Origin: Lacticaseibacillus saniviri JCM 17471 = DSM 24301
GTDB lineage: Bacteria > Bacillota > Bacilli > Lactobacillales > Lactobacillaceae
Length of the DNA stretch: 64,000 bases
Direction of reading: 5' to 3'
Assembly (NCBI RefSeq): GCF_001311785.1
Contig: NZ_BBBX01000001.1
Span: 1-64,000 of the forward strand
Shown here: positions 25,934 through 36,063 of the stretch, piece after piece
Layout: each line of letters opens with the position of its first letter
Position numbering within the stretch: position 1 is the first letter of the stretch
Translations under genes and position numbers: made by a program
Notes under the pieces: generated by a model
Seen by the model: the letters and a program-made list of their open reading frames with translations, nothing else
Database searches by the model: none
Told to the model about the DNA's origin: nothing

Positions 25934-27998
25934 TGACACATAATTATCTCTTAGAAATCGGGTTGGAGGATATGCCTGCCCACGTGGTAACGCCCAGCCT
26001 GAAACAACTTGCCGACAAAACGGCAGCCTACTTAACGGACAACCACATCAATTTCGGTAAAATTACGCAGTATGCCACCCCACGGCGTTTGGCGCTCTTG
26101 ATCTCTGACTTGGCTGACAAGCAAGACGATATTGAAGAAGACGTGAAGGGCCCTGCTAAAAAATCGCCCAAGACGCCGAAGGTAACTGGAGTAAAGCCGC
26201 TATCGGATTTACTCACGGCCAAGGAATGACAGTTGATGACATCACTTTCCGTGAAATCAAGGGTGTGGAATACGTTTATCTGCACAAAGCCATTGCGGGC
26301 CAACCTGTGAGCGAAATCTTGCCTGGCCTGATCGATGTTGTGAAGCACTTGACCTTCCCAACGCGGATGCACTGGGGTAGCACAGCATTTGAATATATCC
26401 GGCCAATCCACTGGATCGTGAGCCTGTTAGATGATCAAATCGTGCCGATGCAATTACTCGATGTCGAGGCTGGTCGTGTCACCGAAGGCCATCGTTTCTT
26501 GGGCCGCCAAGTGACATTGAAGCAAGCCACAGACTATGTTGACGCCCTGTACGCTGAAAAGGTGATTGTTGATCCCGCTCAACGCAAGCAATTGATTGCT
26601 GATCAAATCGATGCGATTGCCAAAGACAATGATTGGCATATTGATTTGGACGCTGACTTGCTGGAAGAAGTTAACAATCTGGTCGAATGGCCAACTGCTT
26701 TTGCCGGCAGTTTTGATGCCAAGTATCTTGCCATTCCTGATGCGGTCTTGATTACTTCCATGAAGGAAAATCAACGTTACTTCTATGCCACCAAGAATGG
26801 TGAAATGGTCAACGCCTTCATCGGGGTTCGCAACGGTAACCGTGAATTCCTCGATAACGTGATTGCTGGGAATGAAAAAGTGCTCACGGCGCGACTTGAA
26901 GATGCCGCCTTCTTCTATGCGGAAGATCAAAAGAAGACAATCGCTGATTATGTGGAACGGCTGCGGACAGTCAGTTTCCACGACAAGATCGGTTCCATGC
27001 ACGATAAGATGATGCGCGTGCAAACCATTGCCGATCTCTTAGCTAAGCGGGTCGGCCTCGATGGTGCCGATCGCGATCACTTACACCGGGCAGCTGAGAT
27101 CTACAAGTTCGACTTAGTCACCGGTATGGTCGGCGAATTCGCTGAATTACAAGGTGTGATGGGGCGTCAATACGCCTTACTTGCCGGTGAAGATCCTGCG
27201 GTGGCACAAGCGATTGAGGAACACTATCAACCAATCAGTGCTGACGGTGACTTGCCCGCCAGTCAAATTGGGACCCTGTTAGCGATTGCTGATAAACTCG
27301 ATTCACTGCTCAGCTTCTTTGCGGTTAACCTGATTCCTAGTGGGAGTAATGACCCCTACGCATTGCGGCGTCAGGCTTACGGGATTGTGCGGATGGTCGC
27401 CGCTAACCACATGGCCTTCAGTGTGCCAGAATTGCAAGAAGATATCGTTGAAGCTTGGAACGAAGCGAACCAAACAAATGGTCTGGATTATGTCACCAAT
27501 CAAGGTGCTGTCACAGACTTCATGCGCGATCGGGTGAAGCAATACCTGCAGAGCCAAAAGAGTCGTCACGACATCATTGATGCTGTCAGTGGCATGCCAA
27601 CCGCTGATGTGAGTGCCATGATTGACGGCGCCAAGATTCTTGAAGCACACAGTCATGATGATAACTTCAAGGCTGTGATCGAAGCCTTGGGTCGTGTGAT
27701 TCGGATCAGCGATAAGGATCCCGAAAATGGTGTTGTGGATTCCCGCTTATTTGAAAATGAGAGTGAAGAAGCCTTGTCTCGCGCTGTTGAAACGGTAAGC
27801 GACAACTTCGATGCCCAAGTGAGCGACGCCAACTACTTGGCATTAGCAGGGCTTGAAGGGGTCATTACAACCTACTTCACGGACAACATGATTATGGCCG
27901 AAGACTTAACCGTTCGTCACAACCGTTTGGTCCAGTTGACCCACTTAGCCAGCTTAATTCACCAATTCGGTAATATTGCGGAGATCATCGTTAAATAA
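25933..27998 (+). CDS. glyS: glycyl-tRNA synthetase beta subunit (frameshifted in this sequence)
   Basis: Beta subunit that recognises tRNA-Gly and contains an HD-like and an anticodon-binding region; 688 residues corrected. It begins [20 protein letters not shown]; further blocks are [15 protein letters not shown] and [20 protein letters not shown]. One A is missing at 26173; adding it turns [10 protein letters not shown] into [20 protein letters not shown], which runs into the rest of the protein. Co-transcribed with glyQ under T-box control. Confidence 0.95.
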
Positions 27999-27999
27999 C

Positions 28000-28028
28000 T
28001 TGCTTTATTGTCCAAATAGGCATATACT
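28000..28028 (+). promoter_or_regulatory. promoter of dnaG-rpoD
   Basis: TTGCTT (28000-28005), 17-base spacer, TATACT (28023-28028), starting 2 bases after the glyS stop. Confidence 0.6.
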
Positions 28029-28064
28029 ATATTTTGTGTTTTTACGCAGTTAATTGCCAATTCG

Positions 28065-28097
28065 AAGTCGCATTTCCATTGGAAGTGCGACTTTTTA
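28065..28097 (+). terminator. hairpin with T run in the dnaG leader
   Basis: AAGTCGCATTTCC (28065-28077) pairs with GGAAGTGCGACTT (28081-28093, one mismatch) around a very short loop, then T5. It lies downstream of the putative dnaG promoter, so besides ending glyQS it could attenuate dnaG-rpoD. Confidence 0.65.
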
Positions 28098-28142
28098 CAG
28101 CTAGTTAGGTGTGTGTTGCAACCGGATGAAGGGGGGATTGAC

Positions 28143-29907
28143 ATGGCCGCAATGATTCCAGAAGCCACTGTCGAACAGGTTCTTCAGCAGGTCAACATTG
28201 CTGATTATATCGGGCAGACAGTGCAGTTGCATAAGGCAGGACAAAACCTGTTCGGGCTTTGTCCATTTCACGAAGAAAATACCCCATCGTTTTCGGTTTC
28301 CGAATCCAAACAAATTTTTCACTGCTTCTCCTGCGGTCGCGGGGGAAACGTCTATAAGTTTGTGATGGAGCTTGACCACCTCTCATTTCCTGAGGCGGTG
28401 GCCAAGGTTGCCGAGTTCGCGAACGTGCCGTTAGACGTGCACATTGATTCAGCGCCTCGCGAAGCCCCAGAAGTCACCGCCCAAAAGCAAATCTTGCGCG
28501 ACGTGACAGACTTGTATCATCACGTGTTGGTGAATACGCAAAACGGGGAAGAGGCACTCAATTATCTGTTGAAGCGCGGGCTGACACAAGAAACGATCGA
28601 TGCGTTTGAAATCGGGTTTGCTCCGGCAGAGAAGAACCTGATGCAACCCTTTTTGAAGAATCGGGAGATCGATTATCAAGCGCAACGCGAAACTGGATTG
28701 TTTGTAGAAAACCAAAATGGCGAGCTGTTCGATCGATTCAAGGATCGCATCATGTTTCCGCTCAAGGATCAAATGGTGCGGTGATTGGCTTTTCTGGACG
28801 CATCCTGCATCAGAGTGATCAGGCCAAGTACCTCAATAGCCCTGAAACAGGATTGTTCAACAAGCGCGATGTGCTCTTCAATATGAATACAGCCAAAGAC
28901 CTGTTCAATAAGGATACGGGGGCCATTCTGTTTGAAGGGTTCATGGACGTGATTGCCGCTTATCAGGCGGGCGTCAAGACTGGGATTGCCTCCATGGGGA
29001 CCAGCCTGACGAATGAACAGGTGCAACAAATTTCCCGGCACACCAAAAACTCACAATCTGTTATGATGGTGATGCGGCTGGGATTAACGCGACGCACCGT
29101 GCCGTTGAACTGGTTGGCAATAACCCACGTTTAAAAACGAGCGTGGTGTTGTTACCAGATGGGCAAGATCCCGATGAATTCATTAAGGCTAATGGGGCAG
29201 AAGCGTTTCAGTCTCAGCTCAAAAAGGAACTGACGCCGACCGCTTTCTTGCTGCATTATCTCAGCATGGATGTGGATCTCAGTCAGGATCAGGCCAAGAT
29301 TGATTATTTGAATCAGGCCTTAGCGCTAGTCGCCAAGGAAGCGCCCATCGCCCAGTCCGTCTACTTGCAACAGTTGACGGAGACGACTGGTATTCCGGTT
29401 CAGACACTGGCCAATCAGTTACCGAAACCAGTCCAGCAGCATCAAACCACAACTATGGCACCGCCGCCGGTCGTGACGTCGACCGTTAAGTTCAATCGCT
29501 ACCAAAAGGCGCAGCGCCAACTGCTCAATTACAGTTTTCATGATGATTTGGTTGCCACCAAGCTGGTATCGAGTGCGTTTGTCTTTCCAGATGATCAGTA
29601 CCAGGCGATTTTTACCGCTTGGACCCATTACCTGCATGAGGGGCATGCGCCAAACGTTGCGGCGTTCACTGATTCACTTGAAGGTGGGTTAGCGAATGTG
29701 GCTGCTGATGTTGCGATGATGACGTTGCCGGAGAGCAGCGATGAAGCCATTGATAACTTGATGGCACTGCTCGCAACAACGCCGCTGCACGATCAGTTGG
29801 ATCAGATCAAGCAGGAGCTGAATCAAGCCCAACGCATCGGCGATAACAAGCGTGCGTCCGAACTGATGGCTCAGTATTACCAACTTATGCGTCAACTCAA
29901 AGGTTAA
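28143..29907 (+). CDS. dnaG: DNA primase (two frameshifts)
   Basis: Makes RNA primers at the replication fork; 588 residues corrected. The N-terminal zinc finger is [11 protein letters not shown]...HCFSCGRGG. The TOPRIM core includes [17 protein letters not shown] and [20 protein letters not shown], and a C-terminal helicase-binding region follows. Single A losses at 28771-28773 (restored [12 protein letters not shown]) and at the A5 run 29045-29049 (restored [13 protein letters not shown]) break it. ATG 28143 is after GGGGGGATTGAC. rpoD follows after 13 bases, the classic macromolecular-synthesis pair. Confidence 0.95.
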
Positions 29908-29920
29908 GGGAGGAAATAGA

Positions 29921-31030
29921 ATGGCAGATACAACCAAAACCGATAAAAAGTATACAACCGCCGTTAAGGCATTAATTAAGGATTACAAGAAAGAAAAGCA
30001 GATCACAAACGATGACTTAGCCGATAAAATTGTGAAGCCATTTGCACTGAAGAGTGCTGCGATTGATGAACTGATGCAACAACTTGAAGACAGTGGAATC
30101 TCAATCGTTGATGAAAACGGTGATCCAGCTGAACGCTCCCTGAAGAAGGAAAAAGCGGTCAGCAAGAAGGATCTGACCGATATGTCTGCGCCTTCTGGGG
30201 TCAAGATCAATGACCCAGTGCGGATGTACCTCAAGGAAATCGGTCGTGTGCCATTGTTGACGGCTGATGAAGAAGTTGCGTTGGCTTTAAAGATTGAACA
30301 AGGTGATCAAGAAGCGAAGCAACGTTTGGCCGAAGCTAACTTACGTTTGGTTGTTTCTATTGCTAAGCGGTACGTTGGCCGTGGGATGCAGTTCTTGGAC
30401 TTGATTCAAGAAGGTAATATGGGGCTGATGAAGGCCGTTGAAAAGTTTGATTACCGCAAGGGGTTCAAGTTCTCAACGTACGCCACCTGGTGGATTCGTC
30501 AGGCCATTACCCGTGCGATTGCTGACCAAGCTCGGACAATTCGGATTCCGGTTCATATGGTTGAAACCATTAACAAGTTAATCCGGATTCAACGCCAATT
30601 ACTCCAGGACTTGGGTCGTGAACCTAACCCTGAAGAAATTGGGGCTGAAATGGACATGCCAACTGAAAAGGTTCGCGAAATCTTGAAGATTGCGCAAGAA
30701 CCTGTCTCACTTGAAACGCCTATTGGTGAAGAGGATGACTCTCACTTAGGTGACTTCATCGAAGACCAGGAAGCAACAAGTCCTGAAGACCACGCTTCTT
30801 ACGAATTGTTAAAAGAACAACTCGAAAGTGTTCTGGATACTCTGACCGATCGGGAAGAAAACGTGCTTCGGTTACGTTTCGGTCTCGATGATGGCCGGAC
30901 CCGGACACTGGAAGAAGTGGGTAAGGTCTTCGGTGTGACCCGTGAACGGATTCGTCAAATCGAAGCCAAGGCATTGCGGAAGTTACGCCACCCAAGTCGT
31001 TCTAAGCAATTGAAGGATTTCTTGGAATAG
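29921..31030 (+). CDS. rpoD: primary sigma factor (sigma-70/SigA)
   Basis: Housekeeping sigma factor, 369 residues, intact. Region 1.2 begins [20 protein letters not shown]. Region 2 has [20 protein letters not shown] and the -10-binding [20 protein letters not shown]. Region 3 starts with [13 protein letters not shown]. Region 4 carries the -35 helix-turn-helix in [20 protein letters not shown]. As in other Gram-positive SigA proteins the N-terminal 1.1 region is short and lysine-rich, without the large non-conserved insertion. AAGGGAGG precedes the ATG. Confidence 0.97.
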   Translation: MADTTKTDKKYTTAVKALIKDYKKEKQITNDDLADKIVKPFALKSAAIDELMQQLEDSGISIVDENGDPAERSLKKEKAVSKKDLTDMSAPSGVKINDPVRMYLKEIGRVPLLTADEEVALALKIEQGDQEAKQRLAEANLRLVVSIAKRYVGRGMQFLDLIQEGNMGLMKAVEKFDYRKGFKFSTYATWWIRQAITRAIADQARTIRIPVHMVETINKLIRIQRQLLQDLGREPNPEEIGAEMDMPTEKVREILKIAQEPVSLETPIGEEDDSHLGDFIEDQEATSPEDHASYELLKEQLESVLDTLTDREENVLRLRFGLDDGRTRTLEEVGKVFGVTRERIRQIEAKALRKLRHPSRSKQLKDFLE

Positions 31031-31049
31031 AGTTCAATTGAACCGAATA

Positions 31050-31092
31050 AAAGCTGTGATGCCCCCAATCGAGTGTATCGCAGCTTTTTTGT
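31050..31092 (+). terminator. terminator after rpoD
   Basis: AAAGCTGTGAT (31050-31060) pairs with ATCGCAGCTTT (31077-31087, one mismatch), followed by a T run. Confidence 0.8.
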
Positions 31093-31185
31093 GGGCGCAT
31101 TTCCGCTGAAATTGTGTGAATTTGCGTCCCGCATGGCGGTATCTTACGCTATACTAGAAGTATTCAGAGTAAATGAGGGAAAATG

Positions 31186-31878
31186 ATGGAAAAGACGTTA
31201 TCAAAGCGACTCAAAGCAATTGCAGATCAAGTAGGTCAAGGGGAACGGTTAGCCGATATCGGTACCGATCACGCATACATTCCGATTGCGCTAGTTGAAA
31301 ACGGCACAATTGATTATGCCTTAGCCAGTGATATCGGTGAAGGGCCTATCGCCATTGCGACCGCGAATATCGAGGCCGCGGGACTGGCGGACAAAATTGT
31401 CGTGCGGCAAGCGGATGGGTTACAAGGCATCAAAGAAAGCGATGCGATTTCAACAGTGATTATCGCGGGCATGGGCGGCCAATTGATGATCGATATCTTA
31501 GAAGCCGGCATGTCACATCTCGATGGAACAGAGACCTTGATTCTGCAACCTAATCGCGACACGTTCGAAGTGCGCCAATGGCTCAATCAACACGAATTCG
31601 GAATTATTGCCGAACAGATTCTTGAAGACGATGGCCACGTCTATGAAATGATGGTGGCGGGTCGGACAAAGCCAGAAGTGCCATACACGGACGCCGACTT
31701 ACATTTCGGCCCAATGTTGCGCAAAGAACGGTCACCACTCTTCTTGGAACAGCTCGAACGCCAAGCCGAAAAAACCGAAGCGGTCTTGAGCGGTTTATCA
31801 GAGGCCAATCTAGTACCATTGACCAAAATCCGTGAACAGGAAGCATTACTCGCACTGATTAAGGAGGAATTGCAATGA
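31186..31878 (+). CDS. trmK: tRNA m1A22 methyltransferase
   Basis: 230-residue SAM-dependent enzyme methylating N1 of A22 in tRNA. Rossmann motif I is RLADIGTDHAYIPIALVENG; further family blocks are IIAGMGGQLMIDIL and LILQPNRDTFEVRQWL (the NPxx-like catalytic region), then a helical C-terminal extension. Two ATGs are adjacent (31183 and 31186); the second has better spacing from AGGG. It overlaps nif3 by ATGA. Confidence 0.92.
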   Translation: MEKTLSKRLKAIADQVGQGERLADIGTDHAYIPIALVENGTIDYALASDIGEGPIAIATANIEAAGLADKIVVRQADGLQGIKESDAISTVIIAGMGGQLMIDILEAGMSHLDGTETLILQPNRDTFEVRQWLNQHEFGIIAEQILEDDGHVYEMMVAGRTKPEVPYTDADLHFGPMLRKERSPLFLEQLERQAEKTEAVLSGLSEANLVPLTKIREQEALLALIKEELQ

Positions 31879-32666
31879 CGCGTGCGCAAACGATTATCGA
31901 TCGATTCGAGATGTTTGCTCCCAGAAGTTTGGCTGTCCCAGGCGATCCTATCGGTTGGCAACTAGGCGACCCTAACCAAGATGTTAAAAAAATTCTGGTG
32001 ACACTCGATGTTCGGCCAGAAGTGGTGGCAGAGGCCAAGCAATTGGGTGCCGAAATGATTTTGCGCATCATCCGGCGATGTTTCGTCCGGCCAAAAACAT
32101 GGTACTGACGGACCCTCAGACCCAGATGTATGCCGATATTTTACGGGCTAATATTGCGGTTTATGCGGCGCACACCAATTTGGACAGTGTGGCGGGCGGC
32201 ATGAATGACTGGCTCGCGCAAGCCTTGCATCTCACCCAGATTGTGCCATTCATCGATGAGGGGGAAGAAGCGGGCATGGGGCGTATCGGTCAGCTCGTAC
32301 ACCCGATGCCGCTAGCGGATTTGATTCAAACCGTCAAAATACGTATCACCTCAAGGGTTTGCGCGTCGTGGCAAATGATCTCCAGCGCGAAATTAACGTG
32401 TGGCGATTCTCGGTGGCGATGGCGGCAAGTTCTATCTCGATGCCAAAGCGGCAGGTGCGGACGTTTACATCACGGGGGATGTGTATTATCATACCGGCCA
32501 TGACATGCTCGCTGCCGATATGCCCGTGATTGATCCCGGTCACCATATTGAACAGATCATGAAACAGCATGTAACCGATCTGCTGAATCAGTGGGCGGTC
32601 GAGAACGACTGGTCCGTTGAGGCCGCACCGTCTCAATTGAGTACAGATCCATATCAATTCTTTTAA
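31875..32666 (+). CDS. Nif3-like dinuclear metal protein (three frameshifts)
   Basis: NIF3/YqfO family protein with a dinuclear metal site; sometimes called GTP cyclohydrolase I type 2, but the true role is uncertain. Corrected length is 264. Metal-site blocks are FAHHPAMFRPAK, AAHTNLDSVAGGMNDWL and ITGDVYYHTGHDM. Missing bases: one T at 32059-32062, one A at 32336-32339 and one C near 32398; all three restore family text (GAEMIFAHHP, VKNTYHLKGLRVVAND, EINRVAILGGDGG). The insertion domain found in some longer homologues is absent. Confidence 0.9.
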
Positions 32667-32671
32667 ACAAT

Positions 32672-32719
32672 AAAAGCTGTGAATCTACCAAAATCGGTAG
32701 ATTCACAGCTTTTTTGGTG
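32672..32719. terminator. bidirectional terminator between nif3 and the dipeptidase
   Basis: AAAAGCTGTGAATCTACC (32672-32689) pairs perfectly with GGTAGATTCACAGCTTTT (32696-32713) around six bases. Confidence 0.88.
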
Positions 32720-32726
32720 CCACATA

Positions 32727-34135
32727 TTACAAATTGGCATCCGTATTGAAATTGAGTGGACTGTAGTCAGTGCTTTCTGCCAAAATCTGCATCGTGTAGT
32801 CATGATAAACGCTCAGTGAGAGGGCCGCGGCCTTGGCGGACGCTCGTTGGCCAACACGGCAAGCCCCGCTGGATCCAGGCCCCGACTGGCATCGTCGGTT
32901 TCAGCAATGAGTTGGAGCAACGCTTGATGCGTGGCCTTCTGCAGGTCCGTCAGCGACTTGGCAAAATGGCGGTAGTGCGCATCCACCAACACGCCAGTCA
33001 ACTTATACTGCCAGTAGGCACTGGTCAAGTCAGCGGGCAGTTCACCGGTTTGGTAACTCTCAGGTACCTCGGTCATCCCAGAGAAGAACGGCACATATTG
33101 GCTCTCCGCCGAAACGCCGAGTGCCAACCAGTGAATGTCAGCAATCGGTTGTGGCCGGTTATCGCGGAGTTGGAGCACGTGACTCTCCTGGGTTTTGGCC
33201 AAACTGATTGGCCGGAAACGGTGGGCTTCGGGTCCGTTTGTCGTTGGGTCATATGGTGTTTCCTGATAATGACTGCTCAACACGCCGGTTACGTCATCGA
33301 TGAATAACGGCTGATCCGGTTTCACGATGAAGGGCAGATCACTGTCCAATGGTGTGCGGGTTTGACTCGGGGTCAGGCGGCGTTGGCCATCCCACACGCG
33401 TGGTGTGTTGTAGATGCGGTCAAATTCGGTGCTGGTGCCAAAGATTTGGCGGAAATTGAATGGGGTGCCCGGTTGCCACAATTGATGGTCGGCGGCAAAA
33501 TCAAACAGGCCTGCATCGTAGAGGAAGTCGGCACTCTCCGGATTCACCTCTTGAATGGCGAGTTGGTTAGCAACGACGGCATAACTATCGTCAGGAATCC
33601 GTGCGGCCACCCAGTGATGCCCGGTAGCAATTTCCATGTACCAAGCTTCATCGTGATCAGCGAACAAAATACCATTTGCTTCGCCGGTACCAAATTCTTC
33701 GACAATCTGGCCTAAGCGGCGGACACCGGCTTTGGCGCTTGTGATGTAAGGCAGCACAACAGTGACCATGGCCTCTTCAATAATGCCATCTTCAACAAAC
33801 GGATCGGCAGCCAATACGCGGGCGTTGGCGTACGCACTTTCGGTGGCACTCATCGCCACACCAGCGCTATTGATGCCATCTTCTTCAAACAGACCGAATT
33901 CATCCGTCCATTCCGGTGTGGCGGTGTATTTGAGGGCCCGCTTTGGTAATGTCAGCGTGAGTCCCGTTGCCTTTGAGGTGAAGGTGGGTGAGGTTTGGGC
34001 ATTGGTTTCTGGATGCACCACCAGATGCTTTGGCCACGCCGCCTTGCTATCCTCGTTGCGGCCAATCATGATAGAGCCATCCGCACTCGCTTTTTTCCCA
34101 ACCAAAATACTGGTACATGCCGTTCTTACTTGCAT
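32727..34135 (-). CDS. C69-family dipeptidase (frameshifted near its end)
   Basis: Ntn-type dipeptidase (PepD family, peptidase C69), 469 residues corrected, which helps lactobacilli use peptides. The nucleophile is Cys7 in MQVRTACTSILVGKKASADG; other family parts are GRNEDSKAAWPKHL, EADGINS-like EEDGINSAGVAMSATES and WYMEIATGHHWVAARIPDD. One base is lost near 32836-32842; restoring it continues ANER into AKAAALSLSVYHDYTMQILA and a stop at 32727. ATG 34135 has GGAGG at good distance, while the upstream ATG at 34141 is too near. No signal peptide, so cytosolic. Confidence 0.9.
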
Positions 34136-34260
34136 AATCATCCTCCAAACTTGATAACATCCCAATTGTTAGCCAACTAGTCAAACAAATGGGAATGCAC
34201 GAAACTGATTTTAACTGTGTTGTCGTATTCTACCATGTTGATATAATTAATCAACTCCAT

Positions 34261-34577
34261 CTAGGGTTTGATATACGCAAAGTGGTCAGCTTGTAATTGC
34301 GCTAAATCGACAACCCCAGCCGGGACGACCACCGCATAATTTGGTAAATCAGCGGCGGTTAACTGATGGGCATTCATTGAATTCTGGCAGGCGTGAAAGC
34401 TGACTTGCGGTAAAGCCTGCATCTTGGTCCGCAGCTTGGCATCGGTATAGCCGGTAATCGCCTCGCCATTAGCGACGAGGACCAACTGCGCATCGGGTAC
34501 TTCCGCCAAAAATTAGTCAGATTGGCTAGCGCATGCGCCCATTTGTCGGATTCATCAACATGAAAAACTGCCTTCAT
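34261..34577 (-). CDS. DsrE-family protein (frameshifted in this sequence)
   Basis: About 105 residues, DsrE/DsrF-like alpha/beta protein of the sulfur-relay superfamily. It starts MKAVFHVDESDKWAHALANL and continues FLAEVPDAQLVLVANGEAI, with FHACQNSMNAHQL carrying the family cysteine and PAGVVDLAQLQADHFAYIKP at the end. A T is missing at the A5 run (plus strand) 34508-34512. AAAGGAGG precedes the ATG. It stands alone without other tus or sox genes, so the partner is unknown. Confidence 0.83.
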
Positions 34578-34702
34578 AATCGGCCTCCTTTGAGTTGTAT
34601 TTGAAACAAGTAATCTTAATCATCACACTAGGCCATTGGGTGAGATTCGTCAATGACGAGGAACTGGTCGCGGCGATCGATGATTTTGTCAGGCATTGCG
34701 CC

Positions 34703-34731
34703 TTGCTGATTCAAAATAATGGCGGTATGAT
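34703..34731 (+). promoter_or_regulatory. promoter of small membrane-protein gene
   Basis: TTGCTG (34703-34708), 17-base spacer, TATGAT (34726-34731). Confidence 0.55.
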
Positions 34732-34780
34732 GATCGCGTTAATTCGATAACGCTACCAAATGGCTTGGAGGGATTTTGAA

Positions 34781-34948
34781 ATGGGCAAGTTTTATTTATA
34801 TTTGATTATTACCATCGTACTTTTGGGGGTCGCTATTTTTAACTTCATCACGCAACGTTACTGGCAAGGAGCTGGCGACCTGTTTGTTGGATTGATTGGC
34901 ATATTCATCACTGTGGGGACCTACAGTGATCTCAAGAAGAAATCTTAG
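34781..34948 (+). CDS. small two-helix membrane protein
   Basis: 55 residues with two hydrophobic segments (FYLYLIITIVLLGVAIFNFI and DLFVGLIGIFITVGTY) and a short lysine-rich tail. ATG 34781 follows GGAGGG; the in-frame ATG at 34760 is upstream of that site. It has its own promoter and terminator, which supports a real small gene. Family not recognised. Confidence 0.65.
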   Translation: MGKFYLYLIITIVLLGVAIFNFITQRYWQGAGDLFVGLIGIFITVGTYSDLKKKS

Positions 34949-34957
34949 TAAATCATC

Positions 34958-34990
34958 ATCACTCAGTCACTTCGACTGAGTGATTTTTGT
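34958..34990 (+). terminator. terminator after small membrane-protein gene
   Basis: ATCACTCAGTC (34958-34968) pairs perfectly with GACTGAGTGAT (34974-34984), followed by T5. Confidence 0.85.
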
Positions 34991-35109
34991 GGTGAGTATC
35001 AATCCGCCAAGTTTGCACTTGCATTGCGGCCAGTGCTCATGAATAATAAAGATATGATACCTGTCATCGCTGTCACAGTGATTGATGGGATTTATTTTTG
35101 GAGGCGGCT

Positions 35110-36013
35110 ATGAAAATCACAACCTATCAGCCCAATGATATGCTGAAACGTATCATGGTGGCGCTGATTGCGGGGCTGCTAGCGGCGGTCGCGCTTAATT
35201 TCTTTCTGATTCCTGCCAAGGTGTTTCAGGCCGGGCTCAGTGGGGTGAGTCAGCTCACCTCGCTACTGCTCCAACCGGTGCTACATACTGGTGATATTAC
35301 TGGTTGGCTCATTTTGCTGTTTAATATTCCGCTCGGCATCTTGGGATGGTTCAAACTGGGGCGCGAATTTACGTTCTATAGTATTTTGACCGCGATTTTT
35401 CTCTCGATCTTCACGGTCATTATTCCGGTCCACACGTTTTCAACGAATCCGTTGATGAATGGGATTTTGGTGGTGTGCTCACGGGCCTGGGTGTCGGATT
35501 AGCATTGCGATACGGATTTTCTACCGGCGGATTCGATATTATCTCATTGGTTCTCGCCAAAACGACCGGTAAAGCGGTCGGCAGTTTGATGTTCTTAACC
35601 AATCTGGCGATTATCTTGGTGGCGGGCTTTGCGATTCAGTGGGAAAGTGCGCTGTACACGATTATCTCAATCTACTGCATGACGCGCGTGGTCGACAGCG
35701 TCCACACCTCACACCAAAGATAACGGCAATGATTGTCACTTCACACGCTGATGAGGTGATTGCGGCGATCAACGAACAATTGATTCGCGGGATTACTGTT
35801 ACCAATTCATGGGGCGGCTATACCAAGCAACAGAACAACACGCTGTGGATTGTGATCACGCGATATGAGCTCTATGACCTGACCCAAGCGACCTTGAGTG
35901 TTGATTCCACGGCCTTCATCAATATTATGAATACGATTGATGTCGTCGGGGAATTCTTAACCAATGATCAGCAGGCCGAGCGTAAGCGCCTGATGCAAAC
36001 CGACAAACAATAA
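35110..36013 (+). CDS. YitT family membrane protein 2 (two frameshifts)
   Basis: Paralogue of the protein at 16174; 301 residues corrected. It has five to six membrane segments (LIAGLLAAVALNFFLIPAKV, GWLILLFNIPLGILGWFKLG), the glycine-rich ALRYGFSTGGFDIISLVLAK motif, and a C-terminal DUF2179 domain (RGITVTNSWGGYTKQQNNTL). A T is missing at 35465-35468 and an A at 35716-35718. GGAGGCGGCT directly precedes the ATG. Function unknown for the family. Confidence 0.87.
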
Positions 36014-36014
36014 A

Positions 36015-36057
36015 AAGCATGGCACAAAACCGAGTTGGTTTTGTGCCATGCTTCTTT
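36015..36057. terminator. bidirectional terminator between yitT-2 and the NlpC/P60 gene
   Basis: AAGCATGGCACAAAACC (36015-36031) pairs perfectly with GGTTTTGTGCCATGCTT (36037-36053) around five bases. Confidence 0.88.
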
Positions 36058-36063
36058 TATTGG

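Noticed and set aside
28113-28142. Upstream TTG start for dnaG
   Set aside because: The GGGGGGA ribosome site lies after that codon and fits ATG 28143, where homology also begins.
18029-32719. CRISPR-like repeats from the recurring AGCTGTGA arms
   Set aside because: The copies are kilobases apart, lie at gene ends and each forms its own terminator stem.
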